From Pseudomonadota bacterium (GTDB lineage Bacteria; Pseudomonadota; Alphaproteobacteria; Sphingomonadales; Sphingomonadaceae), in the NCBI GenBank assembly GCA_023445495.1, contig JAEXLC010000245.1, positions 1 through 9,430 on the forward strand: 9,430 nucleotides of DNA, given 5' to 3'. Shown here piece after piece: positions 4,850-9,430 of this stretch. The translations under genes were made by a program, and so were the position numbers. Within the stretch, counting starts at the first letter, position 1, and every line of letters starts with the position of its first letter. The notes under the pieces were generated by a model. That model was not told where the DNA came from. It saw only the letters and a program-made list of their open reading frames with translations, and did not search any database.

Positions 4850-6067
4850 ATGTCATCCCCTCACGTCATCAGTCTGGGTTGCCGTCTCAACCTCGCCGAG
4901 AGCGAAACGATCCGCGCGCTGCTGACGGATCGTGACACTGTCGTGATCAACAGTTGCGCGGTGACCAACGAGGCCGTCAAGCAGACCCGCCAGGCGATCC
5001 GCCGGGCGCGGCGCGAACGGCCGGGCGCCGAGCTGGTGGTGACGGGCTGCGCGGCGCAGATCGATCCCCAGGCTTTCGCGGCGATGCCCGAGGTCGACCG
5101 GGTGATCGGCAATGCCGAGAAGCTGGACGGCAATGCTTGGGCCGCGCCCGAGCCGATGCTGGTGCAGGACATCATGGCGGTGCGCGAGACCGCGCCGCAT
5201 CTCGCCGCCAGCTTCTCGACGCATGCCCGTGCGTTCGTCGAGGTCCAGAATGGCTGCGACCATCGCTGCACCTTCTGCGCGATCCCCTATGGCCGGGGAA
5301 ACAGCCGCTCCGTTCCGGCGGGCGCCGTGATCGACCGCGTCGCCCAGCTCGCCGAGAGCCATGCCGAGGTCGTGCTGACCGGCGTCGACCTGACCAGCTA
5401 TGGCCCCGACCTGCCCGGCAGCCCGAGCCTGGGCCAGCTGGTCGAGCGCATCCTGACGCATGTCCCCAAGCTCCAGCGGCTGCGGCTTTCCTCGCTCGAC
5501 GGGATCGAAGTCGACGACCGGTTGTTTGCGCTGCTCACCGGGGAGCCGCGTCTGATGCCGCACGTCCATCTCTCGCTGCAGGCGGGCGACGACATGATCC
5601 TGAAGCGCATGAAGCGCCGCCACAGCCGCGCCCAGTCGATCGCCTTGGCCGAGCGGCTGCGCGCCGCGCGTCCGGACATCGCGATCGGCGCGGACCTGAT
5701 CGCCGGCTTCCCGACCGAGACCGAGGCAATGTTCGAGAACACGCTGGCGCTGGTCGCCGAGTGCAACATCGTCCACGCGCATATCTTCCCCTATTCGCCG
5801 CGCGCCGGCACGCCCGCCGCGAAGATGCCGCGGGTCGAGCCCGAGCTGGTGAAGGCCCGCGCCGCGCGCCTGCGTGCCGAGGCCGGGCGGGTCCGGGACA
5901 ATTGGCTGCAAAGCCTGGTAGGCAGCACCCAACAAGTGCTGGTAGAGCGCCCCGGAGAGCGGGGCCATGCCGGCAATTTCGCCGAGGTTCGCCTCGCCCC
6001 CCATGAAGTCGGAGAGATTGTGAGCGTAAAGATCGTGGACGTGCAGGACGGGAAGCTGATCGCATGA
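4850..6067 (+). CDS. mtaB: tRNA ct6A/t6A37 methylthiotransferase MtaB (radical SAM)
   Basis: MtaB adds a methylthio group to threonylcarbamoyl-adenosine 37 in tRNAs that read ANN codons. The protein is 405 residues. The N-terminal methylthiotransferase domain has its three cluster cysteines: C11 (SLGCRLN), C36 (INSCAVTNEA) and C67 (VTGCAAQ). The radical-SAM triad CxxxCxxC is C136, C140 and C143 (GCDHRCTFCAIPYGRG). Further radical-SAM core motifs include VVLTGVDLTSYG (174-185), HVHLSLQAGDD (238-248) and ADLIAGFPTE (281-290). A short TRAM-like end covers about 355-405. SLGCRLN with CAIPYGRG fits MtaB rather than MiaB or RimO, which usually carry a different cysteine spacing or context. The ATG at 4850 is the first possible start after an in-frame TAG (4835-4837). 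The stop overlaps the ftsY start by ATGA, so translation is probably coupled. Confidence 0.95.
   Translation: MSSPHVISLGCRLNLAESETIRALLTDRDTVVINSCAVTNEAVKQTRQAIRRARRERPGAELVVTGCAAQIDPQAFAAMPEVDRVIGNAEKLDGNAWAAPEPMLVQDIMAVRETAPHLAASFSTHARAFVEVQNGCDHRCTFCAIPYGRGNSRSVPAGAVIDRVAQLAESHAEVVLTGVDLTSYGPDLPGSPSLGQLVERILTHVPKLQRLRLSSLDGIEVDDRLFALLTGEPRLMPHVHLSLQAGDDMILKRMKRRHSRAQSIALAERLRAARPDIAIGADLIAGFPTETEAMFENTLALVAECNIVHAHIFPYSPRAGTPAAKMPRVEPELVKARAARLRAEAGRVRDNWLQSLVGSTQQVLVERPGERGHAGNFAEVRLAPHEVGEIVSVKIVDVQDGKLIA
4857..4862 (-). promoter_or_regulatory. Shine-Dalgarno sequence of the DUF924 gene, inside mtaB codons
   Basis: Minus-strand GAGGGG, 7 bases before the TTG start, decides that start. 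On the plus strand the same bases are codons 3-5 of mtaB, so one DNA stretch serves both genes. Confidence 0.55.
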
Positions 6068-6996
6068 GCGGCCCCAGCTGGCATGAGCGCCTTCTCGGCG
6101 GCTTCCGCAAGACTTCGGACAAGCTGATCGGCAACCTTGCCGGACTCGGCCTGGCACGGCTCGACGATGCGACGCTCGACGAGGTCGAGGAAGCGCTGAT
6201 CGCTTCCGACCTCGGCCCGACCACCGCCGCGCGCATCCGCGCCCGCCTCGCCGAGGGCCAGTATGAGCGCAACATGGAGGAGCTCGGCATCCGCCTGGTG
6301 GTGGCCGAGGAAGTCGCCAAGGTGCTCGAGCCGGTGGCGAAGAAGCTCGAGATCGAGGCCTTTCCGCGCCCGCAGGTGATCCTCGTCATCGGGGTCAACG
6401 GATCGGGCAAGACCACGACGATCGCCAAGCTCGCCAACCTGCTGATGGAGCAGGACTATGCGGTGATGCTCGCGGCCGGCGACACCTTCCGCGCCGCCGC
6501 GATCGGCCAGCTCAGGACCTGGGCCGAGCGGATCGGCGTGCCGATCGTCACCGGGCCAGAAGGCGGCGACGCTGCCGGCATCGTGTTCGAAGCGGTGAAG
6601 AAAGCGACCGAGATCGGCACCGACGTGCTGATCGTCGACACCGCCGGCCGCCTGCAGAACAAGACCGAGCTGATGGCCGAGCTCGCCAAGATCCGCCGCG
6701 TGCTCGGCCGGCTCAATCCGGCGGCGCCGCATGACGTGGTGCTGGTGCTCGACGCCACCACCGGCCAGAACGCGCTTAACCAGATCGAGGTGTTCAAGGA
6801 AGTCGCCGGCGTCACCGGGCTGGTGATGACCAAGCTCGACGGCACCGCGCGCGGCGGCGTGCTGGTCGCGGCGGCGGAGAAATACGGCCTGCCGATCCAT
6901 GCGATCGGGGTGGGCGAGAAGGTGGACGATCTGCGTCCGTTCAACGCGCAGGAAGTGGCGCGCATCATTGCCGGCGTGGAGGAACTGACCCGATGA
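6064..6996 (+). CDS. ftsY: Signal recognition particle receptor FtsY
   Basis: FtsY is the membrane-associated GTPase that receives ribosome-Ffh complexes and passes nascent membrane proteins to SecYEG. It is 310 residues, an NG core with no acidic A domain like the one in E. coli. The N-terminus has an amphipathic stretch around W6-L29 (HERLLGGF then KLIGNLAGL), the kind of helix that binds lipid. The N domain is about 30-95. The G domain has the P-loop GVNGSGKT (110-117), DTFRAAA (140-146), DTAGR (192-196), TKLDGTARGG (256-265) and GVGEKVDDLRPF (282-293). Asparagine in the P-loop separates FtsY (GVNGSGKT) from the Ffh here (GLQGSGKT). ATGA overlaps at both ends place it in one operon with mtaB and yciB. 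Confidence 0.98.
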   Translation: MSGPSWHERLLGGFRKTSDKLIGNLAGLGLARLDDATLDEVEEALIASDLGPTTAARIRARLAEGQYERNMEELGIRLVVAEEVAKVLEPVAKKLEIEAFPRPQVILVIGVNGSGKTTTIAKLANLLMEQDYAVMLAAGDTFRAAAIGQLRTWAERIGVPIVTGPEGGDAAGIVFEAVKKATEIGTDVLIVDTAGRLQNKTELMAELAKIRRVLGRLNPAAPHDVVLVLDATTGQNALNQIEVFKEVAGVTGLVMTKLDGTARGGVLVAAAEKYGLPIHAIGVGEKVDDLRPFNAQEVARIIAGVEELTR

Positions 6997-7616
6997 GACC
7001 CTTTCCCGCCCCCGCTTCGGCCTCGCCCGGCGTGCGGATGCTGATCGATTACGGCCCGCTCGCGGTGTTCTTCGGCGTCAACGCGATTGCCCAGGGCCCG
7101 GTGCTCGCGCGCGTGTTCGCGGCCACGGTCGCGTTCATGGTCGCGATGGCGGCGGCGATCTCGCTGAGCTGGTGGAAGACCCGCCATGTCTCGCCGATGC
7201 TGTGGATCACCGCGGCCTTCGTGCTCGTGTTCGGCAGCCTCACGCTCTATTTCCACGACCAGACCTTCATCCAGATCAAGCCGACGATCATCTATGCGAT
7301 GTTCGCCGTCGTGCTCGGCTACGGCGTGATCGCCGACAAGCCGCTGCTCCAGATGCTGCTCGAACAGGCCTATCCCGGGCTTTCGGCGCGCGGCTGGCGG
7401 CTGCTGACGATCAACTGGGCGCTGTTCTTCCTCGCCGCGGCGGTGGTCAACGAAGTCGTCCGCCACTTCGTCACCTGGGACCAGTGGGTGTTCTTCAAGA
7501 CCTGGATCATGATCCCGGTCACGCTGGTGTTCGCGATGCTCAACATCCCGCTGCTGCTCAAGCACGGCCTCCAGCTCGAGAAGCCCGAGGAGGCGCCGAT
7601 CCCGCCGCAGGAGTAA
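6993..7616 (+). CDS. yciB: Inner membrane protein YciB / septation protein A (IspZ family)
   Basis: The family consists of small polytopic inner-membrane proteins linked genetically to cell-envelope integrity and septation; the molecular activity is unsettled. The protein is 207 residues. Family signatures are LIDYGPLAVFFGVN (17-30), FIQIKPTIIYAMFA (92-105) and NWALFFLAAAVVNEVVR (141-157). I see five or six hydrophobic segments, near 20-33, 41-60, 68-86, 97-113, 138-155 and 170-188. The first 15 residues are Pro/Ala-rich and precede the conserved core, so Met16 is a possible later start. The ATG overlapping the ftsY stop is preferred because of the tight coupling. As a multi-span protein it is a plausible SRP client encoded next to the SRP receptor. 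The stop TAA is 6 bases before the next gene. Confidence 0.93.
   Translation: MRPFPAPASASPGVRMLIDYGPLAVFFGVNAIAQGPVLARVFAATVAFMVAMAAAISLSWWKTRHVSPMLWITAAFVLVFGSLTLYFHDQTFIQIKPTIIYAMFAVVLGYGVIADKPLLQMLLEQAYPGLSARGWRLLTINWALFFLAAAVVNEVVRHFVTWDQWVFFKTWIMIPVTLVFAMLNIPLLLKHGLQLEKPEEAPIPPQE
7609..7613 (+). promoter_or_regulatory. Shine-Dalgarno sequence of the ClC gene
   Basis: AGGAG lies 9 bases before the GTG at 7623 and overlaps the last sense codons of yciB. It supports the GTG as the true start and keeps the ClC gene in the same transcript. Confidence 0.6.
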
Positions 7617-7622
7617 GCGGCG

Positions 7623-9368
7623 GTGTCGACTACCCTCTATCGCGCGGTGCGCGCCACCAACTGGCTGCGGCGCCAGATGCGCACCAACTCCCTCTGGTTC
7701 CTGGGGCTTTCGATGCTGGTCGGCATCGGCGCGGGCGCCAGCGCGATCCTGCTCGGTCAGCTCGCGCGCGGCACCCAGCGGCTGCTGTTCGGCCTGCCCC
7801 AGGGCGAGCATCTGAGCGCCGCCGAGACGATCGAGCCCTGGCGGCTGATCGCCCTGCCGATCGGCGGCGCGATCCTCGGGCTGGTGCTGTGGCTGCTGCG
7901 CAAGCGCACTCCGATCGATATCGTCGAAGCCAATGCGCTGCACGGCGGCCGCATCCCCGCGCGTGACACCGCCACGGTGGTCGGCACCACGCTGCTTTCC
8001 AACGGCTTCGGTGCCTCGGTCGGGCTTGAGGCTGCCTATGCCCAGGCCGGCGGCGGCATCGCTTCGCTGCTCGGGCAGAAGGTCAAGCTGCGCCGCAGCG
8101 ACTTGCGCACGCTGATGGCGGCCGGCGCCGGCGCCGCGGTGAGCGCAGCCTTCGGTGCGCCGCTCACCGGCGCCTTCTATGCCTTCGAAGTCGTGCTCGG
8201 CGCCTATAGCCCGGCGACCGTCGCCCCGGTGATGCTCGCCGCGCTTTCGGCCGCGGTGCTGGCGCGCGGGGTCGGGCTGACGCCCTATGTGATCGGCGCC
8301 GGCGGCATGCACCCGATCGGCACTGCCGATTATATCCTCTACGGACTGCTGGGCGTGCTCTGCGCCGGGCTCGGCATCGTGCTGATGCGGCTGGTGTCGC
8401 TGGTCGAGCGCGCGGTCCATCGCTCGAAACTGCCGATGCACTGGGCGCCACTGGTCGGCGGACTGCTGCTCGTCCCCTTCGGCTTGATCTCGCCCCAGAC
8501 GCTGTCGGGCGGGCATGGCGCGCTCAACCTCAACCTCGCCAGCGAAGTGACGATCGCCGGGCTCGCGCTGATCATCGTCCTCAAGCTGATCGCCTCGTCC
8601 CTCTCGATCGGCTTCGGCTTTCGCGGCGGCCTGTTCTTCGCGTCGCTGTTCCTCGGCTCGCTCGTCGGCCGGCTCTACCAGGTGGTGCTGGCGCAGGTGC
8701 CGAACCTGCATGTGCTGGCGCCCGACGACGCCACCGTGGTCGGCATGGCGGCGCTGGCGGTGGCGGTGGTCGGCGGGCCGATGACCATGTCGCTACTGGT
8801 GCTGGAAGTGACGCATGACTTCAGCATCACCGGCGTCGCCCTCGCCGCGACGCTGATCTCCTCCACGGTCGCCCGCACCGTCTTCGGCTATAATTTCTCC
8901 ACCTGGCGCCTGCACCTGCGCGGCGAAACGCTGCGCAGCGGCCGCGATGTCGGCTGGATGCGCGCGCTTACCGCCACCCAGATGATGCGCCGCGACGTGC
9001 CGCAGATGCCGGCCGATGCCAGCGTCTCCGCCTTCCGCGCGCGCTTCCCGCTTGGCTCGACCACCCGCGTCGTCCTGCTCGACGTGCACGGCCATTATGC
9101 CGGCATCGTCGAGACTGCCGCCGCCTGGTCGCCCGAAGTCGAGCTGGTCGCCGAGATCGGCACCCTCGCCCGCCTGCCCCATGCGAAGCTGACACCCGAG
9201 ATGGGGATCGGCGCGGTGCTGGAGATGTTCGACCGGGTCGCGGCGGACGATCTCGCGGTGGTCGATACCGAAGGCAACGTCATCGGCCTGATCACCGAAC
9301 GCCATGCCCGGCGGCGCTATGCCGAGGAGCTGGAGCGGTCGCAGCGGGAATTGTACGGCGAGGCTTGA
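7623..9368 (+). CDS. ClC-family chloride channel/transporter with C-terminal CBS pair
   Basis: This 581-residue protein should move chloride or another anion across the inner membrane. The membrane part (about 25-425) has a dozen or more hydrophobic segments. The equivalent of the family's GREGP gate motif is GLEAA (134-138), which keeps the gating glutamate, E136. The usual GSGIP filter is replaced by a HGGRIP-like segment (107-112). The GGIFAP motif appears as GGLFFAS (335-341), losing its proline. At the proton-glutamate region the protein has AFEVV (187-191), with valine 190 where proton-coupled exchangers have glutamate. Y423 in GYNFSTWRLHLRG probably matches the family's pore tyrosine. 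Residues about 450-560 form a CBS pair, clearest in AVVDTEGNVIGLITERHARR, likely to bind an adenine nucleotide. The GTG start is set by AGGAG 9 bases upstream. It is last in the mtaB-ftsY-yciB run. Confidence 0.92.
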   Translation: MSTTLYRAVRATNWLRRQMRTNSLWFLGLSMLVGIGAGASAILLGQLARGTQRLLFGLPQGEHLSAAETIEPWRLIALPIGGAILGLVLWLLRKRTPIDIVEANALHGGRIPARDTATVVGTTLLSNGFGASVGLEAAYAQAGGGIASLLGQKVKLRRSDLRTLMAAGAGAAVSAAFGAPLTGAFYAFEVVLGAYSPATVAPVMLAALSAAVLARGVGLTPYVIGAGGMHPIGTADYILYGLLGVLCAGLGIVLMRLVSLVERAVHRSKLPMHWAPLVGGLLLVPFGLISPQTLSGGHGALNLNLASEVTIAGLALIIVLKLIASSLSIGFGFRGGLFFASLFLGSLVGRLYQVVLAQVPNLHVLAPDDATVVGMAALAVAVVGGPMTMSLLVLEVTHDFSITGVALAATLISSTVARTVFGYNFSTWRLHLRGETLRSGRDVGWMRALTATQMMRRDVPQMPADASVSAFRARFPLGSTTRVVLLDVHGHYAGIVETAAAWSPEVELVAEIGTLARLPHAKLTPEMGIGAVLEMFDRVAADDLAVVDTEGNVIGLITERHARRRYAEELERSQRELYGEA

Positions 9369-9392
9369 GGCCGGTCCTTGAGGCTGCGCTTA

Positions 9393-9410
9393 CCCCGGCG
9401 CAGGCCGGGG
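9393..9410. repeat. Short palindromic repeat downstream of the ClC gene
   Basis: CCCCGGC (9393-9399) and GCCGGGG (9404-9410) form a perfect 7-bp stem with a GCAG tetraloop, followed by CCCAG. Palindromes of this CCCCGGC-GCAG-GCCGGGG form are familiar to me as dispersed intergenic elements in sphingomonads. It lies 24 bases after the ClC stop and has no T-run. A larger compound unit may continue beyond the right edge. Confidence 0.6.
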
Positions 9411-9430
9411 CCCAGCCGTGTGCGGGCGCG

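Noticed and set aside
4885..4890. TTGAGA on the minus strand as -35 of a DUF924 promoter
   Set aside because: No acceptable -10 hexamer stands 16-18 bases further on, so the match is not usable as evidence.
6456..8711. A 751-codon open frame on the minus strand across ftsY, yciB and the ClC gene
   Set aside because: It crosses three well-supported genes, and its low-complexity Arg/Gly/Asp/His/Gln make-up is typical of the antisense frame of GC-rich coding DNA.

Overview
The window is high-GC bacterial chromosome with codon use strongly biased to G/C at third positions. Gene content and protein style point to an alphaproteobacterium, most likely Sphingomonadales (Sphingomonas-like). The main clues are the ffh-rpsP-rimM order, an S16 protein with a long Ala/Glu tail, a short FtsY without an acidic domain, a YciB/IspZ protein next to ftsY, and two kinds of short dispersed palindromic repeat. 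The genus assignment is inference. I see no phage, transposase, CRISPR, tRNA or rRNA sequence.

Layout. On the minus strand, positions 1-2261 hold ffh (SRP protein), rpsP (ribosomal protein S16) and the 5' end of rimM (16S maturation factor), read right to left and running off the left edge. A 268-bp divergent region (2262-2529) holds a strong terminator-like hairpin in the ffh leader and a weak candidate promoter for the next gene. Positions 2530-4158 (+) encode a two-TM GGDEF-EAL protein for cyclic-di-GMP turnover. It converges on a DUF924 gene (4274-4849, -), and a compound inverted repeat lies between their ends. The DUF924 gene starts exactly head to head with mtaB (4850-6067, +), with no base between the two start codons. 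mtaB, ftsY and yciB/ispZ overlap by ATGA, and a ClC-type chloride channel/transporter gene follows after 6 bp. These four genes (4850-9368) look like one operon. The last 62 bases hold a second palindromic repeat.

How the genes relate. Both protein halves of the co-translational targeting machine, Ffh and its receptor FtsY, are present about 3.8 kb apart on opposite strands. Ffh is grouped with translation genes (S16, RimM). FtsY is grouped with a tRNA methylthiotransferase and two multi-span membrane proteins that are themselves plausible SRP clients. The SRP RNA gene itself is not in the window.

Most of this is ordinary conserved chromosome. I found no convincing new multi-gene system. The points most worth a second look are the ffh leader hairpin, the zero-gap divergent start pair, the compound repeat with internally compensated arms, and the ClC protein with channel-like residues.
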